Below are positions 33,815 through 40,257 of a DNA stretch of 40,257 nucleotides, piece by piece. Position 1 is the stretch's first letter. Every line of letters begins with the position of its first letter. Under the pieces are notes generated by a model. It was not told the DNA's origin. It searched no databases and was given only the letters and a program-made list of their open reading frames with translations. Made by a program: the position numbers and the translations under genes. Origin of the DNA: an uncultured Eubacteriales bacterium. Lineage in GTDB: Bacteria; Bacillota; Clostridia; Christensenellales; Borkfalkiaceae. The stretch spans positions 1 to 40,257 of the forward strand of contig URKE01000014.1 in NCBI GenBank assembly GCA_900548285.1. Reading direction: 5' to 3'.

Positions 33815-34369
33815 ATGACAAAGAAAATAATTTTTACAGTTTTGAGTATCTTGTTGTTTGCGGGCGTCGTTGTCGGCGGATATTTCGGATACAAAATATT
33901 ATCGGAGAAAAATCCGCCCGATACGGGGACTCTCGGAACGGAACAAAAGGGCGATTATAAGGATTTTACGGTGACGGACGTAAACGGCAAAGAAGTTAAA
34001 CTTTCCGGTTTTATCGGCAAGCCCATAGTCATAAACTTCTGGGCGTCGTGGTGCGGCCCTTGCAGGAGCGAATTGCCCGCTTTCGATAAAGTGGCAAAAG
34101 AAAACGAAGGGCAAGTGCATTTTCTGATGGTTAATCTTTTGTCTAGCGAAACCGAAACCAAGGTCAAGAAATTTGTGCAGAAAGAAAACTACTCTTTCCC
34201 GTTGTATTTCGACAATACGGGAACAGCGGCGAGCGCATATAACGTGTCGAGTATTCCCGTAACGGTATTCATCGACGCACAGGGAAAAGTAAGGAAGTCG
34301 CAGGTCGGGGCGATGAGCGAAATCGTCCTTAAATCGTATGTGGCGGAACTTTTGAAACAAGGAGAATAA
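33815..34369 (+). CDS. Membrane-anchored TlpA/ResA-like thioredoxin
   Basis: A 184-residue thiol-disulfide oxidoreductase held by an N-terminal helix (about 5-27, IIFTVLSILLFAGVVVGGYF) with its thioredoxin domain outside the membrane. The active site is WCGPC with Cys80 and Cys83, in the context FWASWCGPCRSELPAF that marks TlpA/ResA proteins. cis-Pro is in SSIPVTVFID. It lacks a lipobox. Its RBS TAAGGAGGTG begins inside the right end of the palindromic element. No CcdA-type electron donor is adjacent, so its reductant is unknown. It forms a pair with trxA 4 bases downstream. Confidence 0.9.
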   Translation: MTKKIIFTVLSILLFAGVVVGGYFGYKILSEKNPPDTGTLGTEQKGDYKDFTVTDVNGKEVKLSGFIGKPIVINFWASWCGPCRSELPAFDKVAKENEGQVHFLMVNLLSSETETKVKKFVQKENYSFPLYFDNTGTAASAYNVSSIPVTVFIDAQGKVRKSQVGAMSEIVLKSYVAELLKQGE

Positions 34370-34373
34370 AAAA

Positions 34374-34691
34374 ATGACGGCAATCGTTGACGAAAAGAAT
34401 TTCAAAGAAGACGTTTTGCAATCCGAAACTCCCGTACTCGTAGATTTTTATGCCGAGTGGTGCGGACCGTGCAAGGCTTTAATGCCGACGATAGAGGAAA
34501 TCGCAATAGAATACGCGGAGAAAATCAAAGTCGTAAAAATAGACGTCGATAGAAACGAAAATCTTGCGGTAAAATACGGCATTATGAGCATTCCGGCATT
34601 GTTGTTTTTCGTAAACGGCAAACCCGAAAAGTCGCTTATAGGCGTCCGGTCAAAAGAGAAAATCGAAAAGACGATAAGAAAATTTTTATAG
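34374..34691 (+). CDS. trxA: Thioredoxin
   Basis: A 105-residue cytosolic thioredoxin. Active site WCGPCK with Cys30 and Cys33, cis-Pro in MSIPALLFF, and the usual FYAEWCGPCKALMPTIEEIA context. It is 4 bases after the TlpA-like gene, with AAGGAG before its ATG overlapping the upstream stop region, so translation is likely coupled. One plausible role is supplying electrons to the membrane protein, by way of an unseen transmembrane carrier. Confidence 0.93.
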   Translation: MTAIVDEKNFKEDVLQSETPVLVDFYAEWCGPCKALMPTIEEIAIEYAEKIKVVKIDVDRNENLAVKYGIMSIPALLFFVNGKPEKSLIGVRSKEKIEKTIRKFL

Positions 34692-34742
34692 ACACGGACA
34701 ACTCTTTTTCAATTAATGCTGTTTCCAAAAGTAGAACCGAAT

Positions 34743-35041
34743 ATGAAAAAAATATCCATTCTGATTCTTTTGTTTGTTATGTCTTTTGTTTGTTTCGGAT
34801 GCTCTAAAGAGACTATAAGAATTTATAAAATCAATTATCGATTTTATTGCAGGTAATTACGATGAGTATAACAGCAAAAATGAATTTCGCAGTGTCGATA
34901 AAGAGAGAATAAAGACCATAGTTGGAAATAAAGTTGCCGCTGTAAATCGGGACAGGCGAAAAGATAGCCGACGACGGCGTTTACGGCTTTTCGATGGACG
35001 GTGACGATTTGTATATAACACTTCTTTGCGGCGCGGTGTGA
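34743..35041 (+). pseudogene. Frameshifted lipoprotein remnant
   Basis: ATG 34743 opens a normal lipoprotein signal (MKKISILILLFVMSFVCFGC, Cys20) but the frame stops at 34854 after 37 codons. A different frame continues IAGNYDEYNSKNEFRSVDKE and a third continues TGEKIADDGVYGFSMDGDDL to TGA 35039-35041. At least two frameshifts are therefore needed to restore a protein of about 98 residues. This decayed gene lies between trxA and an intact lipoprotein gene. Confidence 0.7.
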
Positions 35042-35078
35042 AAATTAATCAAAAACAACGTAATAATCGGCAAAACGC

Positions 35079-35107
35079 TTTCAAAACGTAATCAAATAGT
35101 ATATAAT
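35079..35107 (+). promoter_or_regulatory. Promoter of the 207-aa lipoprotein gene
   Basis: TTTCAA 35079-35084, 17 bases, TATAAT 35102-35107. The leader of about 125 bases begins with a hairpin GGATAAC/GTTATCC (35117-35139). Confidence 0.65.
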
Positions 35108-35239
35108 AACCATCGGAAGGATAACTGTTCGTTGTTATCCGCGTGTTCTGTGTCGGACGCAATACAAACGAATTTCCCGATAAAAGGCGACGCGAGATAG
35201 GAAAAATATAAAACGACGGTTCCGGAGGTTATAAATATT

Positions 35240-35863
35240 ATGTTTAAAAAGAAATTATCTATGATTATTTGCGCGGCGCTTCTGGCGATATCGTGCATCG
35301 GATTTGCCGCATGCGGAAGCGACGACGGCGGAGGGGAAACTCAAAAGCCGCGCCACGACAGCGCAAAATGGTTTACCGAAGAAGAATTGTCGGCAAAAGG
35401 ACTTGCCGGTCTGACTGCGCCGACGGGATTGTCCGGAGAAATGAATTCGAGTGACGCCTGGTTTAACGACGGATACTCGTTTTCGCAGGATTGCCCGGAC
35501 GAGGCTACGTTCAGGACGAATGCGGAAACATATTTTTCGTATTTAAAAACGCATTATGACGGTATGTTCGGCAAACCGAGATTCGAAAAACACAGCATGG
35601 ATACAAACGAAAATTGGTATATCATAGAGCAAAAGAATGATTTGTCCGAATATTTCGATGATAATCCGAGCAAATTGTACAAGTTCTATTATGTAAGGGA
35701 TAACACCCTTGATAACGGCTATTTAGTAAAGGGCTCGGTATGGATTTTTGAGATTCGCTACGAATTCGATACCGCTTCCGACGGATACAAATTCAAAATG
35801 TTTATCGAAAGCGCCGATTCCTCGCGTAACGGGATTTTCGCGAACTATTATAAAATAAAATGA
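35240..35863 (+). CDS. Small lipoprotein of unknown function
   Basis: A 207-residue lipoprotein. Signal MFKKKLSMIICAALLAISCI and lipobox FAAC, lipidated Cys25, then a GSDDGGGETQKP linker. The mature domain (about 40-207) contains WFTEEELSAKGLAGLTAP and ends with ADSSRNGIFANYYKIK; I recognise no family. GGAGG lies 11 bases before the ATG. The neighbouring pseudogene is another lipoprotein, and the ECF block follows, so this is a local cluster of envelope proteins. Confidence 0.78.
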   Translation: MFKKKLSMIICAALLAISCIGFAACGSDDGGGETQKPRHDSAKWFTEEELSAKGLAGLTAPTGLSGEMNSSDAWFNDGYSFSQDCPDEATFRTNAETYFSYLKTHYDGMFGKPRFEKHSMDTNENWYIIEQKNDLSEYFDDNPSKLYKFYYVRDNTLDNGYLVKGSVWIFEIRYEFDTASDGYKFKMFIESADSSRNGIFANYYKIK

Positions 35864-35973
35864 GTGGCAGTGAGGGCGGTACAAGCGGCAAAATGAAAAA
35901 AGATACAGACGTACTTGCCCGGCTGAAAGAAAAAGCAAATATTTTCAATAATAAGCGTTATAAGAAGGTCAGG

Positions 35974-36004
35974 ACGCCGTCGCGATCGATGCGACGGCGT
36001 TTTT
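35974..36004 (+). terminator. Intrinsic terminator of the 207-aa lipoprotein gene
   Basis: Perfect 10-base stem ACGCCGTCGC/GCGACGGCGT (35974-35983, 35991-36000), loop GATCGAT, then TTTT. The overlapping 60-codon frame 35860-36042 would read straight through it. Confidence 0.9.
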
Positions 36005-36040
36005 CGTTCAAAAAAATATATAAAACCAAGAAAAAAATAT

Positions 36041-36250
36041 GATTAGTAATCAGATAGGTATGGTAGAGTACTACGATCCATTCTCAGAATGGATTGGGCA
36101 ACACATAAAAAATAAAAAAGATAACGGCTTGCTTGGCGCGGCAGGCGAGCCAAGATAGCGCTTAAACACTTGCCGTTATCATCCCCTTTAGGGGTTAATC
36201 CTGTCCGCGGCGGGCATAAGCCAACCGTCGTCGCATTGACGGGAAATAAT
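36041..36250 (+). ncRNA. Candidate structured RNA or hairpin array
   Basis: About 210 bases without a convincing ORF carry a run of consecutive hairpins: GATTA-G-TAATC; GTAG-AGTA-CTAC (36063-36074); ATCCATTCT-C-AGAATGGAT (36076-36094); GATAACGGC/GCCGTTATC (36120-36128, 36172-36180), which encloses CTTGGC/GCCAAG (36132-36137, 36149-36154); CCCC-TTTA-GGGG (36183-36194); TGTCC/GGGCA around 36202-36216; and CCGTC/GACGG near 36222-36242. The density is unusual, but family, strand and expression are unknown. Confidence 0.3.
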
Positions 36251-36316
36251 CGCTTGTATATACGTATTCTGATTTTTTATATACGTCTGCTTATTTTTTC
36301 CGACACGCGGGAACAG

Positions 36317-36345
36317 TTGACGGCGGAGCGGTTTTTTTATATACT
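36317..36345 (+). promoter_or_regulatory. Sigma-A-like promoter upstream of the ECF operon
   Basis: TTGACG 36317-36322, 17 bases, TATACT 36340-36345. This would give a basal transcript into the sigma gene, with a leader of about 205 bases. Confidence 0.6.
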
Positions 36346-36508
36346 ATTGTTGTAACTTTATTCGGTATTTTTTTAAATAAGAGGCTTTGATTTTTATAGG
36401 ACAACGGAACAGTTTTCCGGCGCATCCCGATTTGGCAAAACGGACTTGCTTCTGCCCGAAAAGCATTGCGCAAAAACGCAATTCTCTGCCGAATGAAAAA
36501 AAATTAAA

Positions 36509-36541
36509 TTTCGCCAACAATTCGACGCGTTCGGATTGTTT
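36509..36541 (+). promoter_or_regulatory. Putative ECF autoregulatory promoter
   Basis: TTTCGCCAACAATTCG (36509-36524) and CGGATTGTTT (36532-36541). The same two blocks with the same spacing precede the lipoprotein gene (38711-38741). It sits 17-50 bases before the sigma start codon. Confidence 0.55.
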
Positions 36542-36557
36542 ATATTACGGAAGAATC

Positions 36558-37085
36558 ATGATTCACGATAAACTTGAGAAAAAAATCTCAAACCTGAAAA
36601 ACGGCGACGGGAACGCCTTCGATTATATTTACGACCACACCCATCGCGCCGTGTACTTTACGATTTTTTATATCGTTAAGGATAAAATGTACGCCGAAGA
36701 TATTCTGCAGGATACTTTCGTCCGTGCGATTTCCTTTATCAACGAGTATCGGGAAGGCACGAATTTCATCGGCTGGATTTGTTCTATCGGAAAATCGCTG
36801 GCTCTCAACCACCTGAAAAAATATCGGCGCGAAATCCCCACCGATTTTGACGCGGACGCCTATAAATACGGCTCGAACGAACCAGAACTACCATATATTT
36901 TCGACGTAGCGGCAAAGATTCTGAGCGAGGACGAATACAAAATCGTGATGCTTTGTCAGGTTGCGGGCTATAAACGACGGGAGGTTTCGGCTATGCTCGG
37001 GATCCCGTTAGGTACGGTGACGTGGAAAAACAACGAAGCGTTGAAAAAACTAAGAAATCATCTCGAAAAGGAGGACCGCTTATGA
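36558..37085 (+). CDS. ECF-family RNA polymerase sigma factor
   Basis: A 175-residue sigma factor of the extracytoplasmic-function type. Region 2 spans about 21-88 (FDYIYDHTHRAVYFTIFYIV; AEDILQDTFVRAI, region 2.2; FIGWICSIGKSLALNHLKKYRR) and region 4 about 118-168 (LSEDEYKIVMLCQVAGYKRREVSAMLGIPLGTVTWK). Region 3 is absent, as expected. ATG 36558 follows GGAAG at 36549-36553; a longer frame from 36387 would code through the promoters. Its stop overlaps the next ATG (ATGA), which is classical sigma/anti-sigma coupling. Two promoters are predicted, one basal and one probably recognised by this sigma factor itself. Confidence 0.93.
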   Translation: MIHDKLEKKISNLKNGDGNAFDYIYDHTHRAVYFTIFYIVKDKMYAEDILQDTFVRAISFINEYREGTNFIGWICSIGKSLALNHLKKYRREIPTDFDADAYKYGSNEPELPYIFDVAAKILSEDEYKIVMLCQVAGYKRREVSAMLGIPLGTVTWKNNEALKKLRNHLEKEDRL

Positions 37086-38362
37086 AAAACGTAAAAAAAA
37101 TTATGGCGAGGCACAAGTCGGAAATCCTGCCCGACGAAAGAATAAAGGATAACGTCAGGCGCGAACTCGGCTTTGACGGCGCGCAATACTCTGCCGCATA
37201 CGCTCACGGCGGCGAGCGAACCGCGGACGTCCGCCGCAATAAAATCATCGTTCTTTGCGCCGCCGCGCTTGTCGTGGCGCTGCTTCTCGGAACGATCGTT
37301 CCCGCGCTTATGAAAAACAAAAAACCGATTACGCCTTCGGTTTCAAACAAATTCGCGCAGATTACCGACGCGGTTTCCTTTTACGCTTACGGCGCGGCTT
37401 CCGTCGGAACTCTGCTGGATTCTTCCGATGCCCTGCCGACCGTTCGCAAACTTTCCGCCGCGGCGGAAACCGAAAAAACCCGGCTTACGACGGTTAATCG
37501 GTATATGTCGCTCGTTGAGAGTTTATTGAGCGAGCAAAATATCGTGAGCAATCTGATTTCGGGCGAACGCGGCTATCGGTACGGTATGGCAGTTAAACAC
37601 ACCGACCTTCACGGCAACGAGATTTCGTATCGGCTTTATTACGATAAATTTTCCACAATCACGGAATCCGAAAACTACGACGGAAAAAACTACGACGATA
37701 AAATTTCCGAACTTAAAATTTCCGACGGCGAAACCTCCGATTATAAAGGTTACGACGGATATAAAAACGATAATGACGATAAAAACAACGACGAAACCGA
37801 AAAGAACTATTCGATAAAAGGCGTTTTGCTTATCGGCGGGGCGGAATATTCCGTCGAAGGAGTTTACGAAACGGAAAACGACGGCGGCGAATCGGAAAGC
37901 GAACTTTATTTCAAGGCGTTCACGAACGCCGAAAAGACCTCTTATATCGAGGTTCGGCAGAAACACGAGCGCGAAACGGAATCGGACGAAACGGAAATCG
38001 AACAGGAATACGTTTACTCCGTTTATGCCGACGGCGTTTTAACCGAGCGTACCGAAATCGAATACGAAACGGAAAAGGACGAACTCGAACTGAAAATGTC
38101 GGTTACGAAGGGCGGTGAAACCGAAACCCTTTTGTTCAAAGGCGAATTTGAAAACGGCGAACGAATACTTCGGGCGAGCGGCAAAGTGAACGGGCAGACG
38201 ACGCGTTTCCGCGTTTACGTTCTTCAGGGCGGTTACCGCTACGTTTTCGACGACGGCTCTTTTTCGGATTTCGAGCGCGACGACGATGACGATAACGACG
38301 ATAACGACGATGACGACGATAGCGGAAAGGAGAACGGCGACGACGAAGAAAGCGACGACTGA
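37082..38362 (+). CDS. Putative one-pass anti-sigma factor with large outer sensor domain
   Basis: A 426-residue protein translationally coupled to the sigma gene. The N-terminal 53 residues are cytoplasmic and charged, the likely sigma-binding part, although no zinc-binding HxxxCxxC is present. One helix spans about 54-77 (IIVLCAAALVVALLLGTIVP). The outer domain (about 85-395) contains RYMSLVESLLSE, KNYSIKGVLLIGGAEY, EQEYVYSVYADGVLTERTE and ELELKMSVTKGG. The C terminus is an Asp-rich tail (DDDDDNDDNDDDDD) that may bind Ca2+ or cationic polymers. The outer domain is clearly paralogous to the lipoprotein at 38838. The anti-sigma role is inferred from position and topology. Confidence 0.8.
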   Translation: MKNVKKIMARHKSEILPDERIKDNVRRELGFDGAQYSAAYAHGGERTADVRRNKIIVLCAAALVVALLLGTIVPALMKNKKPITPSVSNKFAQITDAVSFYAYGAASVGTLLDSSDALPTVRKLSAAAETEKTRLTTVNRYMSLVESLLSEQNIVSNLISGERGYRYGMAVKHTDLHGNEISYRLYYDKFSTITESENYDGKNYDDKISELKISDGETSDYKGYDGYKNDNDDKNNDETEKNYSIKGVLLIGGAEYSVEGVYETENDGGESESELYFKAFTNAEKTSYIEVRQKHERETESDETEIEQEYVYSVYADGVLTERTEIEYETEKDELELKMSVTKGGETETLLFKGEFENGERILRASGKVNGQTTRFRVYVLQGGYRYVFDDGSFSDFERDDDDDNDDNDDDDDSGKENGDDEESDD

Positions 38363-38450
38363 CGGCGGAATTAACTGCCGAAACAAAACCGGACCTCCGG
38401 GCGGACAAACTCGTGATCAAAGCCGCGATAACAATGCAAAAACCCATCTA

Positions 38451-38488
38451 TAAGTCGATTAACTGTTATTAAGTCGATTAACCGTTAT
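38451..38488 (+). repeat. Perfectly abutting 19-bp tandem repeat
   Basis: TAAGTCGATTAACTGTTAT (38451-38469) and TAAGTCGATTAACCGTTAT (38470-38488) differ at one base. It lies about 90 bases after the anti-sigma stop codon. A second direct repeat, CAAATATTCATTATCG twice, follows at about 38622-38657. Confidence 0.8.
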
Positions 38489-38524
38489 TTTTATATATGC
38501 TCTTATATATATTATTGATTTATG

Positions 38525-38552
38525 CCGCCGACAGAAGTCGGCGGTATTTTTA
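38525..38552 (+). terminator. Intrinsic terminator of the sigma/anti-sigma operon
   Basis: Stem CCGCCGAC/GTCGGCGG (38525-38532, 38537-38544), loop AGAA, then TATTTTTA. Confidence 0.8.
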
Positions 38553-38710
38553 CGTCTTAAAAACGCCCGTTTTATTTTTTAATGCGTTTTCTCATCGTCA
38601 GGCTGATTCTTTCCGATCCGCAAATATTCATTATCGCTCAAATATTCATTATCGTCACGCAAATACCCGCGATAATCCGGACGAAAAAAATATTTTAAAA
38701 TTTTTTGCGG

Positions 38711-38741
38711 TTTCTCCAACAATTCGGGCGGAACGATTTGT
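38711..38741 (+). promoter_or_regulatory. Putative ECF promoter of the paralogous lipoprotein gene
   Basis: TTTCTCCAACAATTCG (38711-38726) and CGATTTGT (38734-38741) match the sigma-gene promoter in 15 of 16 bases in the first block and have exactly the same offset (23 bases from block start to CG). The leader to ATG 38838 is about 90 bases. Confidence 0.55.
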
Positions 38742-38837
38742 TATATAGGTGAAAGCGGAAAAATTCCGGATGCTTCCGCAAAACACGATGCGAAATTACG
38801 CAGAGTTTAAACCAAAAAACAAATCAGGAGAATTAAA

Positions 38838-40010
38838 ATGAAAAAAGTATTCACGGCTATGGCTTTATCGCTGGCAATCACCCTGTCTTTCGGCCTTGCG
38901 GCTTGCAACAATCAGCCTTCGAAAGGCGGCTCGGCAAACGGCGGAAACGGCAAATTCAACGAACTCAACACGACGGAATCCGTTTATGGATTCAGCGCGG
39001 CTTCCGCGGGAATGATTATTTCCTCTATGAACGAGGCGGGAACGACCGCTCAGACAGTCCAAATCCTTCAGCCCGCGCAAATCGCTCAGGCTTCTCAGTC
39101 CGTCGGTCTTACGTCCGTAAGCCATGCGTCCGCGCCTCGCGTTTCGGCAACGAATCTTTGCTCTGTGGCGCACGTTTGCGCAGTTCCCGTGAATTCTTCT
39201 GCAGACGACGCTGAAAATGCGCCCGTTGAAGAAACGCCCGACACTTCCGAAACCCCCGACGTTTCAGTTCCCGAAACGCCCGAAACCCCCGAAACGCCCG
39301 AAAAACCGGGCGAACAGCCTTCCGACAGCCCCGAAACGGCGGAACTCGACAGATATATGGCGTTGGTGGAAAGCCTTCTGAGCGACGGCGGATTCGATTT
39401 CAGTTCGCAAACTTCGGACAGAGAAGGATACGCCGAAAAAACGGTGATTTCCTATAAGGATATGAGTGGCGACGCTCACGATTACGTTATGTATTTTAAT
39501 CAGACTCTCACAAAATCGGAAACGGACGAAAGCGACGGCGAAACGGAAGAAAACTATTCCATCAAAGGCGTTATGGTTATCGACGGCGCAGACTATGAAA
39601 TCCGCGGCGAAAGAAAGAATGAATCCGAAGAGGGAGAAAGCGAAACCGAAACCGAATTCGTGGTAATTCTCGGCGAAAATCGCTATATCCGCGTTGAACA
39701 GAGCGTTGAAGCCGAAGATGGAGAATCGGAGCAGGAATACTGCTATTCGGTTTATGAAAACGGCAAACTCGTCGAGCGCAGCGAGTTCTCCTACGAAACC
39801 GAAGAGAACGAAACGGAATTGAAAATGACGTCGTTCAAGGACGGTAAAACGCAGGTTCTTTATTTCGAGAGAGAAATCGAAAATGGTGAAGAAGTTATCG
39901 AAATTCACGTCGGCGACGGAAAACACGGAAAGGGTTATATCGTCCACATAGAAAAAGACGAAAACGGCGATAATCGCTACTCCTTTATTCCGACCGATTT
40001 TGACGATTGA
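38838..40010 (+). CDS. Lipoprotein paralogous to the anti-sigma outer domain
   Basis: A 390-residue lipoprotein. Signal MKKVFTAMALSLAITLSFGL, lipobox LAAC, lipidated Cys23. Residues 48-66 (SVYGFSAASAGMIISSMNE) match the anti-sigma segment SFYAYGAASVGTLLDS. A Pro/Thr/Glu linker (about 128-168, ETPETPETPEKPGEQP) precedes a sensor-like domain (170-390) that runs parallel to the anti-sigma factor: RYMALVESLLSD, ENYSIKGVMVIDGADY, EQEYCYSVYENGKLVERSE, ETELKMTSFKDG. It keeps the outer domain but has neither the transmembrane helix nor the cytoplasmic part. AGGAG lies 7 bases before the ATG. Its upstream region carries the putative ECF promoter. A decoy, co-sensor or effector role is inferred. Confidence 0.85.
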   Translation: MKKVFTAMALSLAITLSFGLAACNNQPSKGGSANGGNGKFNELNTTESVYGFSAASAGMIISSMNEAGTTAQTVQILQPAQIAQASQSVGLTSVSHASAPRVSATNLCSVAHVCAVPVNSSADDAENAPVEETPDTSETPDVSVPETPETPETPEKPGEQPSDSPETAELDRYMALVESLLSDGGFDFSSQTSDREGYAEKTVISYKDMSGDAHDYVMYFNQTLTKSETDESDGETEENYSIKGVMVIDGADYEIRGERKNESEEGESETETEFVVILGENRYIRVEQSVEAEDGESEQEYCYSVYENGKLVERSEFSYETEENETELKMTSFKDGKTQVLYFEREIENGEEVIEIHVGDGKHGKGYIVHIEKDENGDNRYSFIPTDFDD

Positions 40011-40072
40011 TTGAACCCGCAAATCTGCAGACCGTTGACGGCTATTGATTGAACCCGCAAACCTGCAGACCG
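40006..40072 (+). repeat. Tandem duplication containing the lipoprotein stop codon
   Basis: Two 29-base units (40006-40034, 40044-40072; period 38) are identical except for one base: ATTGATTGAACCCGCAAA followed by YCTGCAGACCG. The first holds the gene's stop TGA (40008-40010). Confidence 0.85.
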
Positions 40073-40135
40073 ACAAAAACAAACTTCGGCAACCGCTGAA
40101 ACGATTAAACAACTTAAAAATTCACGCAAAAATTT

Positions 40136-40166
40136 CGCCGTCATCGTTCATCGATGACGGCGTTTT
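40136..40166 (+). terminator. Intrinsic terminator of the 390-aa lipoprotein gene
   Basis: Perfect 11-base stem CGCCGTCATCG/CGATGACGGCG (40136-40146, 40152-40162), loop TTCAT, then TTTT. Confidence 0.85.
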
Positions 40167-40257
40167 GGCTGTCGACAAGTTCTGCTGTGGCTAGCCACAG
40201 GTGATTGCGTTAGAACCCGCCAAAACGCCGCAATTTCCGCGCTTTTTGTCAAATTCT
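40159..40257 (+). repeat. Nested palindrome leading into dispersed repeat, copy C (cut by window edge)
   Basis: GGCGTTTTGG (40159-40168) pairs with CCAAAACGCC (40220-40229) and encloses the perfect palindrome CTGTGGCTAGCCACAG (40185-40200). The last 19 bases (GCGCTTTTTGTCAAATTCT) are identical to the reverse complement of 36-54, so a repeat copy starts here and continues beyond the window. Confidence 0.6.

Noticed and set aside
35860..36042. 60-codon ORF overlapping the lipoprotein stop codon
   Set aside because: It reads through a perfect terminator hairpin and ends in Lys/Arg-rich low-complexity sequence.
38620..38670. CRISPR-like array from repeated CAAATATTCATTATCG
   Set aside because: Only two to three units with spacers of a few bases and no cas genes; it is a short direct repeat.

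Overview
The window looks like a chromosomal segment of a low-to-moderate GC Gram-positive anaerobe, probably an uncultured gut member of the class Clostridia (Bacillota). This rests on sigma-A type promoters (TTGACA-17-TATACT class), AGGAGG ribosome binding sites, several small lipoproteins, InlB/GLUG repeat surface proteins, bacterial SH3 domains and an oxygen-sensitive class III ribonucleotide reductase. No rRNA, tRNA or CRISPR array was found. Assignment below class level is not possible from the sequence alone.

Layout. 1-1000: small alarmone synthetase (RelQ type) with its own promoter and terminator. 1066-8450: a 2393-residue repeat-rich lipoprotein read leftwards, with a leader that holds a 21-codon ORF overlapping a terminator-like hairpin. 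8524-10461: the GTPase TypA/BipA. 10524-14274: type I asparaginase, a homodimeric ABC exporter and a four-helix membrane protein. 14327-15675: an N-acetylhexosamine-kinase-like sugar kinase. 15745-18546: a secreted beta-propeller/SH3 protein with a C-terminal membrane anchor. 18718-21734: an orphan phage-type terminase large subunit, a small sigma-region-4-like gene, and between them an inverted SH3/membrane protein gene. 22041-25375: nrdD, nrdG and dut, a deoxynucleotide supply cluster. 25429-27364: a cell-surface protein with a long acidic cytoplasmic tail. 27436-28058: a lipoprotein. 28177-33485: malQ, followed closely by an SbcD-like nuclease and a membrane-inserted SbcC/YhaN-like ATPase. 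33523-33803: a palindromic MITE-like element. 33815-34691: membrane-tethered TlpA-like and cytosolic thioredoxins. 34743-35863: a broken and an intact lipoprotein gene. 36041-36250: a dense run of hairpins. 36317-40010: an ECF sigma factor, a one-pass putative anti-sigma factor, and a lipoprotein whose outer domain is a paralogue of the anti-sigma factor's outer domain.

The strongest candidate for an undescribed system is the last block. The sigma gene and the lipoprotein gene have near-identical putative ECF promoters (15 of 16 identical in the -35 block, and the same spacing to a CGnnTTGT -10 block). The putative anti-sigma factor and the lipoprotein share a homologous extracytoplasmic domain. 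This suggests an autoregulated cell-surface sensing circuit with a decoy or co-sensor lipoprotein.

Two further patterns run through the whole window. At least four genes have their stop codon and surrounding bases tandemly duplicated just downstream. A dispersed hairpin repeat (GTAC/ATAC stems that covary) occurs at both window edges and twice inside the 33.5 kb element.
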